Assembly (NCBI GenBank): GCA_964536015.1
Contig: CAZHVS010000004.1
Location: 62,001-126,000, forward strand
DNA: 64,000 bases
Direction: 5' to 3'
Source: CAZHVS01 sp964536015
GTDB lineage: Bacteria > Bacteroidota > Ignavibacteria > Ignavibacteriales > Ignavibacteriaceae
Below, piece after piece: positions 1-9,058 of this stretch; position 1 is the stretch's first letter; each line of letters starts with the position of its first letter. The notes beneath the pieces were generated by a model that had not been told where the DNA came from, did no database searches, and saw only the letters and a program-made list of their open reading frames with translations. Made by a program: the position numbers and the translations under genes.

Positions 1-86
1 TTTATATCTCCTCCGCGTGCTGGAGGAATTATCTCAAAACTGATAAATGGAGATTTTGCATTTGCTATATGTTCTATTACCTTCAT
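1..86 (-). CDS. metF: 5,10-methylenetetrahydrofolate reductase, N-terminal fragment (runs off window)
   Basis: The first 28 codons are visible, starting at an ATG at 86. They read MKVIEHIANAK, then SPFISFEIIPPARGGDI. The FISFEIIPP segment is the N-terminal signature of MetF, where the Glu of the FSFE/FEIxPP element is the catalytic acid. The family makes 5-methyltetrahydrofolate for methionine synthesis. The rest lies outside the window, so domain completeness cannot be judged. The gene is divergent from mnmA with about 100 bp between, and a perfect TAnnTTTG element sits 22 nt upstream of the start. Confidence 0.75.
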   Translation of the reverse strand, partial: MKVIEHIANAKSPFISFEIIPPARGGDI

Positions 87-107
87 AACCTTTTAACTTT
101 TTATGCA

Positions 108-115
108 CAAATTTA
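108..115 (-). promoter_or_regulatory. Candidate -7 element (TAAATTTG) for metF
   Basis: Read on the minus strand this is TAAATTTG, a full match to the Bacteroidota sigma -7 consensus TAnnTTTG, 22 nt before the metF ATG. No clear -33 TTTG is seen. Confidence 0.4.
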
Positions 116-166
116 ACATATTATTAAAGAATACCGAATACCAGAAAAAATTTCCTGATAAAAGAT

Positions 167-174
167 TAATTTTG
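167..174 (+). promoter_or_regulatory. Candidate -7 element (TAATTTTG) for mnmA
   Basis: TAATTTTG matches TAnnTTTG. It ends only 12 nt before the mnmA ATG, so a transcript starting from it would have a very short leader. No obvious -33 element is present. Confidence 0.3.
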
Positions 175-186
175 CAATAAAAAAAA

Positions 187-1239
187 ATGAAAATTGCACT
201 TTTACTTTCCGGTGGTGTGGATAGTTCTGTTGCTCTTAATCTTTTAAAGAATGAAGGTTATGATGTAACCGCATTTTATCTGAAGATTTGGTTGCAGGAT
301 GAATTTTCATTCCTTGGTAATTGCCCCTGGGAAGAAGACCTTGAATATTGTCGTAATGTTTGCGAACAATTGGATGTTCCGCTTAAGGTAATTCCGCTGC
401 AAAATGAATACTGGGATTTTGTTGTAACATACACTATAACAGAAATTAAAGCCGGACGAACTCCCAACCCGGATATTTTTTGCAATCGCCTAATTAAATT
501 CGGACAATTTTTTGATAAGATTGATTCATCATTTGTTAAGGTAGCTTCTGGTCATTATGCAAACGTTGAAGATGTTAATGGAAAATTTATTTTAAAAAGA
601 TCGCCGGACCCTATTAAAGATCAGACTTATTTTCTGGCTTACCTTTCTCAATCACAATTAAGCAGGGCAATGTTTCCTATTGGAAAATATACAAAAGAAG
701 AAATAAGACAGTTTGCAAATCAATTTAATCTTGCTACGAAAACCCGAAAGGACAGCCAGGGAATTTGTTTCCTAGGAAAAATTAAGTTCAATGAATTTGT
801 TAAACATCATCTTGGTGAAATTGATGGAGATATTATAAATATTGATGATGGGAAAAAACTTGGAGAACATAAAGGTTACTATTTTTATACAATAGGACAA
901 CGCTCCGGTCTAAGATTAGGCGGAGGTCCGTGGTTTGTAGTAAAAAAAGATATTGAGAAAAATATAATTTATGTTTCGCGTGAAGATTTCATTAATGAAA
1001 AAGAACGTTCTGAATTTAAAGTTGAAAATATAAACTGGATATCCGGAGTTGCTCCTTTAAAGACTAATTTACTTGTGAAGATAAGACATGGTAAACATTT
1101 CTTTAATTGCAAACTTAATTTAATCAATAGCTCAGCAGGTTCTGTTATGATTGATAGACCTGACAAAGGTATCGCTGCAGGACAATTTGCTGTTTTTTAT
1201 GACAAAGATATTTGTTTAGGTGGAGGTGTGATAAATTAG
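187..1239 (+). CDS. mnmA: tRNA-specific 2-thiouridylase MnmA
   Basis: 350 residues, the usual MnmA length. The family activates U34 of Glu, Gln and Lys tRNAs with ATP and inserts sulfur, giving s2U34. The PP-loop motif SGGVDSS is at residues 8-14. The two catalytic cysteines are in place: C99 in NPDIFCNRLIKF and C194 in QGICFLG. The TRKDSQGICFLG block and the later GQRSGLRLGG block (tRNA-binding region) are intact. The start is the ATG at 187, preceded by an A-run and no clear Shine-Dalgarno. It is convergent with the stomatin/NfeD pair, with a hairpin between. Identification is firm. Confidence 0.95.
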   Translation: MKIALLLSGGVDSSVALNLLKNEGYDVTAFYLKIWLQDEFSFLGNCPWEEDLEYCRNVCEQLDVPLKVIPLQNEYWDFVVTYTITEIKAGRTPNPDIFCNRLIKFGQFFDKIDSSFVKVASGHYANVEDVNGKFILKRSPDPIKDQTYFLAYLSQSQLSRAMFPIGKYTKEEIRQFANQFNLATKTRKDSQGICFLGKIKFNEFVKHHLGEIDGDIINIDDGKKLGEHKGYYFYTIGQRSGLRLGGGPWFVVKKDIEKNIIYVSREDFINEKERSEFKVENINWISGVAPLKTNLLVKIRHGKHFFNCKLNLINSSAGSVMIDRPDKGIAAGQFAVFYDKDICLGGGVIN

Positions 1240-1240
1240 A

Positions 1241-1284
1241 AGATTCCATCTCATATGTTGAAATGGAATTTCTAAAAATTTTTT
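1241..1284 (+). terminator. Candidate intrinsic terminator after mnmA
   Basis: The inverted repeat ATTCCAT (1243-1249) / ATGGAAT (1263-1269) is extended by a wobble pair and an A-T pair and is followed by a T-run at about 1278-1283. The stem is weak (AT-rich), but it lies exactly between convergent genes. Confidence 0.45.
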
Positions 1285-1288
1285 AACG

Positions 1289-2206
1289 TTATTTTTTCTC
1301 TTTAATAACACTCATTGCTGTAGCAATCATTCCCGCAATATCTGTAAGATTATTTGGAAGAATCATTGTATTATTTGTTTTAGCAAGATTACCAAACGCA
1401 CTAAGGTATTGCTCTGCAATACGCAGATTAACTGCATTCAATCCCCCTTCTTCATTAATAGCTGTTGCAATTTCACGAATACCTTTTGCAGTAGCAAATG
1501 CAACTCTTTCTATTTCCTGTGCGCGTCCTTCCGCTTCATTAATTCGTTTTTGTTTTTCACCTTCAGATTTTGCAATCATTTCCTGTTTATCCCCTTCGGC
1601 ACGATTAATTTTAGCCTGCTTCTCACCTTCAGATTCTGCGATTAAAGCACGTTTCTCCCTTTCAGCACGCATTTGCTTTTCCATTGCATCTTTTATGCTT
1701 TGTGGTGGAATTATATTTTTTACTTCATAACGCGTAACTTTTACTCCCCACGGTTCACTTGCTTTATCAACCGCACTAACAATTTCTGTATTGATTGTAT
1801 CTCGTTCTTCAAAAGTCTTATCAAGTTCAAGTTTTCCAATAACACTTCTCATCGTTGTCTGGGCTAATTGCGTTGCTGCAAATTGATAATTATTAATTCC
1901 ATAAGAAGCTTTCATTGGATCAATTACTTGCAGATAAAGTATTCCATCAACTTCAACTGATATATTATCTTTAGTAATACACACCTGTGAAGGAACATCA
2001 AGCGCTTGCTCTTTCAATGTATGCTTGTATGCTACTCTGTCAACAAATGGCATCAATACATGGAAACCTGCTTCAAGAGTTGAATTATATTTTCCCAGCC
2101 GCTCAACTATAAAAGCGGATCGTTGAGGAACTGTGCGAATTGTTTTTAGAAACAGTATAAATGCAAAAAATATTAGACCAATTAGAATTACAGACACTTC
2201 ATCCAT
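1289..2206 (-). CDS. SPFH/Band 7 (stomatin-like, paraslipin type) membrane protein
   Basis: 305 residues. One N-terminal membrane helix (about 5-20) is followed by an SPFH domain (about 25-190), beginning VPQRSAFIVERLGKY. Next comes a charged coiled-coil with repeated AE(S/G)EGEKQ units (about 190-235), and the C-terminal ILPNNLTDIAGMIATAMSV block is typical of SLP-2/paraslipin proteins. Such proteins oligomerise on membranes and organise lipid or protease microdomains. The NfeD-like partner lies 9 bp upstream in the same direction, the standard operon pairing for this family. A good ribosome-binding site (AGGAG then 5 nt) precedes the ATG. Confidence 0.9.
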   Translation of the reverse strand: MDEVSVILIGLIFFAFILFLKTIRTVPQRSAFIVERLGKYNSTLEAGFHVLMPFVDRVAYKHTLKEQALDVPSQVCITKDNISVEVDGILYLQVIDPMKASYGINNYQFAATQLAQTTMRSVIGKLELDKTFEERDTINTEIVSAVDKASEPWGVKVTRYEVKNIIPPQSIKDAMEKQMRAEREKRALIAESEGEKQAKINRAEGDKQEMIAKSEGEKQKRINEAEGRAQEIERVAFATAKGIREIATAINEEGGLNAVNLRIAEQYLSAFGNLAKTNNTMILPNNLTDIAGMIATAMSVIKEKK

Positions 2207-2215
2207 TTTTTTCTC

Positions 2216-2662
2216 CTATAAAATTGATTTTACAAATAATGTTAAATTTTCTTTTCTTATTACTTCAACTGTTTGTCCTTTTTGTATCTCACTTTCAGCC
2301 TCTGCATTCCAGGTTGTTCCATGTAATTCAACTTTTCCACGGTTTGGAGGAATAATACTTTCAATAACTACTGCTCTTGAACCTGTGAATTCATCATCAG
2401 AATCATTCTCAAGAATGTTTTTCTTCCCTTTAAATAATTTCTGCATCCACTTCCTTAAAGAGATTAGAAGTACAACCGAAGATATGCCGAAAATTAATAG
2501 TTGAAAATGAAATGGAATTGGAAACAACAAACATAGTATTGCAACAAGCCATGCACCTACTCCAAAAAAGAATAATATTAATCCGGGGGCTGCAAACTCC
2601 AGAACAAGTATTACTAGTCCAATAATAAACCACCAGACTGCAGGATTAGAATTAAAGTTCAT
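2216..2662 (-). CDS. NfeD-like membrane protein, stomatin operon partner
   Basis: About 148 residues from the ATG at 2662, which has GGAG 6 nt upstream; a longer TTG start at 2674 is less likely. Two to three hydrophobic segments (about 10-30, 33-50, 52-72) are followed by a C-terminal soluble OB-fold domain. That domain carries GSRAVVIESI and the GTTWNAEAES motif typical of short NfeD proteins (G..W.A.....I..G..V.V). There is no ClpP-like protease domain, so this is the short type that anchors or modulates the neighbouring stomatin. First gene of a two-gene operon. Confidence 0.88.
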   Translation of the reverse strand: MNFNSNPAVWWFIIGLVILVLEFAAPGLILFFFGVGAWLVAILCLLFPIPFHFQLLIFGISSVVLLISLRKWMQKLFKGKKNILENDSDDEFTGSRAVVIESIIPPNRGKVELHGTTWNAEAESEIQKGQTVEVIRKENLTLFVKSIL

Positions 2663-2766
2663 TAATAGCTCCAAACATATTTTTGAAATCGATTGTAAGT
2701 AAATTAATGAAATTTAGAATAATTCAATAAAGCGATTATCTAATTAACAATAATTTTAAATAATGA

Positions 2767-5595
2767 TTAAATTAGAAGTAGTTCTTTTTTAAGATATTTA
2801 CCTGTAAGACTTACATTATTTGAGGCAATATTTTCTGGAGTTCCTTCAGCAATAATTTCTCCTCCAAATTCACCGCCACCTGGACCGAGGTCTATTACCC
2901 AATCTGCTGTTTTAATAACATCAAGGTTGTGCTCAATTATTACAACAGTATTACCTTTATCGACAAGTTTATTCAAAACGTTTAATAGTATTCTTACATC
3001 TTCAAAGTGAAGACCTGTAGTTGGTTCATCAAGAAAATAGATTGTTTTCCCCGTAGATACTTTACTTAGTTCAGCAGCAAGCTTTACTCTCTGAGCTTCT
3101 CCGCCAGAGAGTGTTGTTGCCTGTTGTCCAAGTTTAATATAACCAAGTCCAACATCATTAAGTGTCTTTATTTTCCTTCTTATGCGAGGTAAATCTTCAA
3201 AATATTCCAGAGCTTCTGCTACTGTTAAATCAAGCACATCAGAAATGGATTTCATTTTATAAAGAACTTCCAGCGTTTCTCTGTTGTATCTTTTGCCGTT
3301 ACACGAATCACAAGTTACATAAACATCCGGCAAAAAATTCATTTCGATTTTCTTTAATCCATCGCCACCACATTCTTCACATCTTCCACCGCTTACGTTA
3401 AAACTAAATCTTCCCGGAGAATATCCTCTTATTTTTGATTCAGGAAGTTGTGCAAACAAATCCCTGATGAATGTAAACAAACCTGTGTATGTTGCTGGAT
3501 TCGATCGTGGTGTTCTTCCAATTGGTGATTGATCAATCTCAATCACTTTATCAATCAGTTCGAGCCCTTCAACTTTTTTATATGAAAGAGGAACTGATTT
3601 TGCTTGATAAATATCTTTCATCAAAATTTTGACAAGTGTTTCGTTAATTAAAGATGATTTACCAGAACCACTTACTCCTGTAATCGCAGTCAATAATCCA
3701 ATTGGGATTTTTAAATCAACATTCTTAAGATTATTTCCGCTTGCTTTGTATAATATTAAATTTTTTCCATTCGGTTTTCTTCTATCTTTTGGCAGTAGAA
3801 TTTCTTTTTTGTTCTTCAGGTAATCGAGTGTGATTGAAGTATAACCATTTTGGGATTTAAGAAGCTCTTTTGTTTCTCCTGAGATACAAACTTTACCACC
3901 ATATTCTCCAGCACCGGGACCGAGATCAATTAAGTAATCAGAATTTTCAATGGTTTCTTTGTCGTGTTCAACAACGATAATTGTATTATCAAGGTCTCTT
4001 AATTTTTTTAAGGAATCAATAAGTTTAATATTATCACTTTGATGAAGTCCAATGCTTGGCTCATCAAGAACATATAGCACACCTGCAAGTTGAGTCCCAA
4101 TTTGAGTAGCAAGCCGAATTCTTTGAGATTCGCCTCCGGATAAAGTTCGGGCACTCCTGTTTAAAGTCAGATAATCCAGACCAACATTTAGTAAGAATTC
4201 TAATCGTGAAGTAATCTCTTTTAAAATAGGCTTTGCAATTATTTCATCTTTTCCTTTAAGTTTTACATTAATAAAAAATTCTTTAGCCCTTTTAATAGAA
4301 AGTTGAGAAACTTCAGCAATATTATATCCCTGAAATTTGATTGATAAAGATTCTTGTTTCAATCTGCCTCCTTTACAGGCACTGCATTCAATCGTATTCA
4401 TATACGATTCAACCCACTCTCTGATTTTACTAGAAGCAGTGTTGTTAAAATAATTTTGAAGGTAACCAAATATTCCAGAATATTTATGATGATAAGTTAC
4501 TGCATCACCATCTCCGTAAGAGTAAGTAAAAGGAATTTTATCTTTTGAACCGTACAAAAGAATTTGCATCTGTTCTTTGGTAAAATCAGATAGCCTGGTG
4601 TTAAAATTAAATCCATAAATTTTTCCAATGGCTTCAATTTGTGTAAAAATCCAGGTTGATCTTGGTTTACCAAGAGGAGCTATACCTTCTTCATTTATTG
4701 ATTTATCTTTATCCGGTATAATGAGATGAATATCCAGCTCTTTTTTTTCTCCCAAACCTTCACATTCTTTGCACATACCGTAAGGTGAATTAAATGAAAA
4801 AGAATTTGGTGCAAGTTCCTGGTAACTTATACCACATTTTAAACAGGCAAGATGACGGCTGAAAACGAAATCTTTTTCTCCATCGTTAATAATTACACTT
4901 CCGCTTCCATAATTTAATGCAACTTCAATAGATTCAGTTAAACGGTTTATTGAGGACTTATCAATCTTAAGTTTATCAACAACAATCTCAATATTATGAA
5001 TTTTATACCGAGCAGTCTGAAAACCTTTTTCAATTGTTTTTATTTCTCCATCAAGTCTCACTCGCAGAAAACCATCAGATAGAATTTCTTCAAACAATTC
5101 TTTATAATGGCCTTTTCTTCCTCGTACAACAGGAGCAAGAATAAGTATTTTCTTCTCATTCATTTCAGCTTTTATAGTATCAATAATCTGTACAGAAGAT
5201 TGCTTGGAAATAGTTTCTCCACAATTATAACAATAAGCAGTACCAACTTTGGAATACAGTAATCTGAGGTAATCATAAATTTCGGTTACAGTTCCAACTG
5301 TTGAGCGAGGATTTCCGGAAGTAGATTTTTGTTCAATTGAAATTGCAGGACTTAAACCTTCTATTAAATCAACATCCGGTTTTTCAAGCATATCAAGAAA
5401 TTGGCGTGCATAAGCAGAAAGACATTCGATATAACGTCGCTGCCCTTCGGCATAAATTGTATCGAAAGCTAAAGATGATTTACCAGAGCCGCTTAAACCT
5501 GTAACAACAGTAAATGTATTTCGTGGAATATCCACATCAATATTTTTAAGGTTGTGCTCTCTTGCACCCCGTATTTTAATGTTTTCTTGTTCCAA
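2767..5595 (-). CDS. uvrA: Excinuclease ABC subunit A
   Basis: 942 residues, normal UvrA length. It is the damage-recognition ATPase of nucleotide excision repair. Two ABC cassettes are visible: Walker A GLSGSGKSS near residue 33 and GVSGSGKSS in the C-terminal half. ABC signatures LSGGESQRIRLA and LSGGEAQRVKLA are each followed by the aspartate-glutamate Walker B (VLDEPSIGLH, FLDEPTTGLH). The two zinc modules are also visible: CLKCG...CKEC and CEEC...CDSC. The start ATG at 5595 gives MEQENIKIRGAREHNLKNI, the standard N-terminus. Stands alone, divergent from the YigZ gene. Confidence 0.97.
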   Translation of the reverse strand: MEQENIKIRGAREHNLKNIDVDIPRNTFTVVTGLSGSGKSSLAFDTIYAEGQRRYIECLSAYARQFLDMLEKPDVDLIEGLSPAISIEQKSTSGNPRSTVGTVTEIYDYLRLLYSKVGTAYCYNCGETISKQSSVQIIDTIKAEMNEKKILILAPVVRGRKGHYKELFEEILSDGFLRVRLDGEIKTIEKGFQTARYKIHNIEIVVDKLKIDKSSINRLTESIEVALNYGSGSVIINDGEKDFVFSRHLACLKCGISYQELAPNSFSFNSPYGMCKECEGLGEKKELDIHLIIPDKDKSINEEGIAPLGKPRSTWIFTQIEAIGKIYGFNFNTRLSDFTKEQMQILLYGSKDKIPFTYSYGDGDAVTYHHKYSGIFGYLQNYFNNTASSKIREWVESYMNTIECSACKGGRLKQESLSIKFQGYNIAEVSQLSIKRAKEFFINVKLKGKDEIIAKPILKEITSRLEFLLNVGLDYLTLNRSARTLSGGESQRIRLATQIGTQLAGVLYVLDEPSIGLHQSDNIKLIDSLKKLRDLDNTIIVVEHDKETIENSDYLIDLGPGAGEYGGKVCISGETKELLKSQNGYTSITLDYLKNKKEILLPKDRRKPNGKNLILYKASGNNLKNVDLKIPIGLLTAITGVSGSGKSSLINETLVKILMKDIYQAKSVPLSYKKVEGLELIDKVIEIDQSPIGRTPRSNPATYTGLFTFIRDLFAQLPESKIRGYSPGRFSFNVSGGRCEECGGDGLKKIEMNFLPDVYVTCDSCNGKRYNRETLEVLYKMKSISDVLDLTVAEALEYFEDLPRIRRKIKTLNDVGLGYIKLGQQATTLSGGEAQRVKLAAELSKVSTGKTIYFLDEPTTGLHFEDVRILLNVLNKLVDKGNTVVIIEHNLDVIKTADWVIDLGPGGGEFGGEIIAEGTPENIASNNVSLTGKYLKKELLLI

Positions 5596-5689
5596 TTGTA
5601 TTAATTCTTTAAAATCAATTAGTTATTTTAGTAATAGATGATTTCACAAACAAGATTGTTTTAATAGCACTATTTAATTTGATCAAATT

Positions 5690-6319
5690 ATGCCTGTCAA
5701 AATTAACAAGCAGATACAAGTAATTGAAAAATTTTCTGAATATAAATGTAAAGAAAAAGGTTCACTTTTTATAGCTCAATGTTATCCTATTACTAATGAA
5801 GATGAAGCATATAATATTATTGAAAAAATCAGGAAGAAATACTACGATGCAACTCATCATTGCTTTGCCTGGAAATTAGTTGATGGGAAATTCAAATATT
5901 CAGATGACGGCGAACCCAACGGTACTGCAGGAATAAGAATCTTAAATGCTATTGAACATTTTTCATTAACTAATTTGATTGTTATTGTAATAAGATATTT
6001 TGGTGGGACAAAGCTTGGAATTGGACCTCTGGGAAAGACTTACTATGAATCCGCATATTATTTACTTTCTAGTGCAGAAATCTTAACAAAAAATGCCTCT
6101 AAAAAGATTTTAATAAAAGGCGATTATCATTTCTCCAATTTAATTTACAAAAGACTCTTAGATTCAAAATCTCTTATTAAGAAAAATCTAACCACTAATA
6201 TTATTCAACTTGAGGCAAATGTTTTAGTTGATGAGCTTGAAAAACTAAAACTCAATCTCACAAATGATAGTGGAGGAACAATATTAGTAGAAGAGACTGA
6301 TGAAATAATTTATGAATGA
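5690..6319 (+). CDS. YigZ/IMPACT family protein (UPF0029)
   Basis: 209 residues. The N-terminal UPF0029 domain (about 15-125) is clear from DDGEPNGTAG (near residue 66) and the RYFGGTKLGIGPLG block (near residue 103), both diagnostic of the family. A smaller C-terminal DUF1949-like domain of about 70 residues follows. Members bind nucleic acid or ribosomes in several organisms, but the biochemical role in bacteria is not settled. Divergent from uvrA and convergent with the Omp85 gene; no operon partner. Confidence 0.88.
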   Translation: MPVKINKQIQVIEKFSEYKCKEKGSLFIAQCYPITNEDEAYNIIEKIRKKYYDATHHCFAWKLVDGKFKYSDDGEPNGTAGIRILNAIEHFSLTNLIVIVIRYFGGTKLGIGPLGKTYYESAYYLLSSAEILTKNASKKILIKGDYHFSNLIYKRLLDSKSLIKKNLTTNIIQLEANVLVDELEKLKLNLTNDSGGTILVEETDEIIYE

Positions 6320-6345
6320 AACAAATTATAAACTGTTTTATTAAT

Positions 6346-8109
6346 TTAGAATTCATTAACTATTCCAAAATGAATTTTCCCTTCACCAAACGAGTCGCCT
6401 TTCGCTAATGCAAAGCTTACACCTAGTACACCAAGTGAAGTCTCTATTGTTAAACCAAGTCCATAACCTATCTTGAAAGCAGAATTCTCTTCAATTTTTC
6501 TTTCCTCGTCAGCTTTGCGTAAGTAATAACCTGAATCAAAAAAAAGAAAAGCATATGAACGTGGAGTGAGTAAAACTCTATATTCAAGATTTGACCACGC
6601 TATCCTTGAACCCATAAATTGATTTTCCCTGTACCCTCGCAATGAATTTGTTCCACCAAGGAAATAGAGATCGCTGAATTCAAACATTGGACCTTTTAAT
6701 TCTTTAGCGTGAATTCCTACAGCTATAATATTTCTAATGAAAAGTTCATAGTAAAAATTAATTTCTACAGCAAGCCGCTGAAGATTAATTTTCGTTTCCA
6801 TATCTGGCGTAATAAAATCTGCCGGACCATTGATTTTTTTTCTTGAATAAGAGTAAGAATTAATAAATAAAAAACCTGAAGTTGGTGAATATGGATCATC
6901 TCGCGAATCAATTTTTAGATTTATTCCTGTAGTTAATATTGATGAATTATAAACAGTAAAAATAGAATACTCATTTAATGTGGGAATAACCTGTTCTGAA
7001 CCAAGTACTAATGAAAATGATATTTCATCCGATGCACGGAATTCAATGCTTGCATCTATTTTCCTTTGTACATATAAAGTGTCCTGCTTCCGTTGAAAAA
7101 ACCCAAACTGTAAGTTAAACGGATAATTAAGAAACCAAGGTTCAAGATATTTTAACTCAAGTTCCTGTGAATTTCGATCCACTTTCTGCCATCTAATTGC
7201 TGCGGCTCTTCCTGTTCCAAAAAGGTTTCGCATATTAATGTTTACTAATCCTGTAATGTAACCTTTTTCGTTTTTTCCGCTTCCAGGCATATAACCAATT
7301 ATTCCATCAAAATTATTAGTTTGTTTTTCCTTCACTTCAATAGAAAGAATTCCTTCATTTTTTGAATTAAAATAAAAAACAGGAACGTTTACGGGCTCAA
7401 AAAATCGCAGCTTGTTTAATTTTGAGGCAATTTTATTTATTTTTTTTTGAGAATAATTTTCTCCAATTGTTAAATCGAGTTCGCGGGTAATGACATACTC
7501 TTTGGTAGAGTAATTTCCTTTCACTTCAATCCTGTCAATTTTGCTTGTATTTTTTTTGTCAACCCGAAGAAAAATATTAACAAAATTTTTATTTTTAACG
7601 GAATCGTCATAAACTTCAACAGCAGAAATAATTAAACTTGCGAAAGGGAAACCATTTTCTTCATAAAAGTCAAGAATAAAATTTATTACTTGTTCTAACT
7701 TTGTCTCAGAATAAATACTACCACGAATAAATTCTAAATTTTTTTCAAATTGAGCTCTTTCTGATGAGTCAGCACCATTGATATACAATTCATTGATGTA
7801 GGAGGGATCTCCTTCCTCGATTTTAATAACCAAATTGACAGCTTGAGAATCACTTTCATAATCCTGGTTTATTCTTATGTGTGAATTTAAGTATCCTTTC
7901 CTAATCAGATTAGATTGAATACGAGTAATAATAGTATCATTAATTGAAAAAAATACTGGTGAATTTATTGGCACCTGAATCCACTCCAGATAATTTTCTT
8001 TGGAGAAGTTAATAGCACCCTCAACATTAATTGTTGAAATTACCTGAGTATAATTTGTTAAATAAAAAAATAGAAAGAGAAATAATATTTTATTTCTGAG
8101 GTGTAACAT
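6346..8109 (-). CDS. Omp85-superfamily outer-membrane protein (BamA/TamA-like)
   Basis: About 587 residues from the ATG at 8109; a TTG at 8112 would add one residue. A signal peptide (about 1-23) is followed by a periplasmic region of POTRA-like repeats (about 25-240). These include STINVEGAINFSKENYL, the pattern LVIKIEEGDPSYI and IDRIEVKGNYSTKEYVI. The C-terminal 16-strand-type barrel contains GGTNSLRGYRE, the Omp85 L6 loop motif (VRGY/LRGY). It is shorter than BamA and may have about three POTRA units, more like TamA or a patatin-less PlpD relative. The start overlaps the PfkB gene by 20 bp, so the two are probably co-translated. The substrate is unknown. Confidence 0.85.
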   Translation of the reverse strand: MLHLRNKILFLFLFFYLTNYTQVISTINVEGAINFSKENYLEWIQVPINSPVFFSINDTIITRIQSNLIRKGYLNSHIRINQDYESDSQAVNLVIKIEEGDPSYINELYINGADSSERAQFEKNLEFIRGSIYSETKLEQVINFILDFYEENGFPFASLIISAVEVYDDSVKNKNFVNIFLRVDKKNTSKIDRIEVKGNYSTKEYVITRELDLTIGENYSQKKINKIASKLNKLRFFEPVNVPVFYFNSKNEGILSIEVKEKQTNNFDGIIGYMPGSGKNEKGYITGLVNINMRNLFGTGRAAAIRWQKVDRNSQELELKYLEPWFLNYPFNLQFGFFQRKQDTLYVQRKIDASIEFRASDEISFSLVLGSEQVIPTLNEYSIFTVYNSSILTTGINLKIDSRDDPYSPTSGFLFINSYSYSRKKINGPADFITPDMETKINLQRLAVEINFYYELFIRNIIAVGIHAKELKGPMFEFSDLYFLGGTNSLRGYRENQFMGSRIAWSNLEYRVLLTPRSYAFLFFDSGYYLRKADEERKIEENSAFKIGYGLGLTIETSLGVLGVSFALAKGDSFGEGKIHFGIVNEF

Positions 8110-9058
8110 CAAGAAGAATCATTTTTTTACCGATTGGTTCAATCTTTATTTTTTCAGCACAAGATTCAGCATCATTTTTTGTCACTGCACAAACATCAAT
8201 AGAAAGAGAATTTGCAACCCCAAGACCACAAGAAAATTTTAATGTTTCTTCAAACATGTTATCATTATACCAGCCATATACAAGACCTGCAACAAAAGCA
8301 TCTCCACTTCCGGTTGAATCTACACTATTAATCCTAGGAATAATTACCTTGTAATGAAAATCGAAGTTAGATACATAAGCAGGTTTATCTGCATTAGTAA
8401 GATAGACTTGTTTTATTCCCTTTTTATAAAGTCGATTCATGTACTCAATTTTATCTTGCTCATTTTCAAGAGCGATTCCAAGTGAATTCTTTACTTCGAC
8501 AACATTATTATGAACTATTGTAGGAGCTGCTTCAAGGCATTCTTCAAGGTGTTTTCCATAAGTATCAAGCACTGATACTTTATCATATTTATTTGCAGTT
8601 TCAATTCCAAAACGAAAAATATCATCAGTGTTTAAACAGGGAGAGCTTCCGGCAAAAACTACAATCTCACAATTCTGAATTATTTTTTCTAATTTATTTT
8701 TAAACTCAATTGATTCATTTTCTTCGATAAAACTATTCTCTCCAAAGAAAGTTGTAACCTGTTGCCGTGATTGATCAATTATTACTGACGCAAATCGAGT
8801 TTCCGATTTTGTATGTATCATAGTAAAATCAATTTTCTCTTCTTTTAATAGATTAGCAATTTTTTTTCCGTTGTTACCACCAAGAAATGTAAATGCAAGA
8901 TTAGAAACCCCAAGTTTTAATAATTGTCTGCTTACATTTATTCCTTTTCCCCCGACAGCAAATTTTTGTAATACATTTCTATGATTTGCACCAGGAATTA
9001 CTTCATGATAAGCTAATCTTGTTTCAAGTAAAGGATTTATTGTTACTGTGAGTATCAT
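8090..9058 (-). CDS. PfkB-family sugar kinase, 1-phosphofructokinase type
   Basis: 322 residues. The N-terminus MILTVTINPLLETRL and the GGKGINVSRQLLKLG block match the hexose-phosphate kinase branch of the ribokinase/PfkB family (FruK, LacC). The C-terminal active-site motif is DSTGSGDAFVAG (about 244-255); its Asp, in the position of the usual G-A-G-D aspartate, is the catalytic base. The substrate cannot be read from sequence; fructose-1-phosphate, fructose-6-phosphate and tagatose-6-phosphate are all possible. The ATG directly abuts the stop codon of the GWxTD gene, and the end overlaps the Omp85 start. It has no PTS neighbour, which argues against a classic fructose-PTS role. Confidence 0.85.
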   Translation of the reverse strand: MILTVTINPLLETRLAYHEVIPGANHRNVLQKFAVGGKGINVSRQLLKLGVSNLAFTFLGGNNGKKIANLLKEEKIDFTMIHTKSETRFASVIIDQSRQQVTTFFGENSFIEENESIEFKNKLEKIIQNCEIVVFAGSSPCLNTDDIFRFGIETANKYDKVSVLDTYGKHLEECLEAAPTIVHNNVVEVKNSLGIALENEQDKIEYMNRLYKKGIKQVYLTNADKPAYVSNFDFHYKVIIPRINSVDSTGSGDAFVAGLVYGWYNDNMFEETLKFSCGLGVANSLSIDVCAVTKNDAESCAEKIKIEPIGKKMILLDVTPQK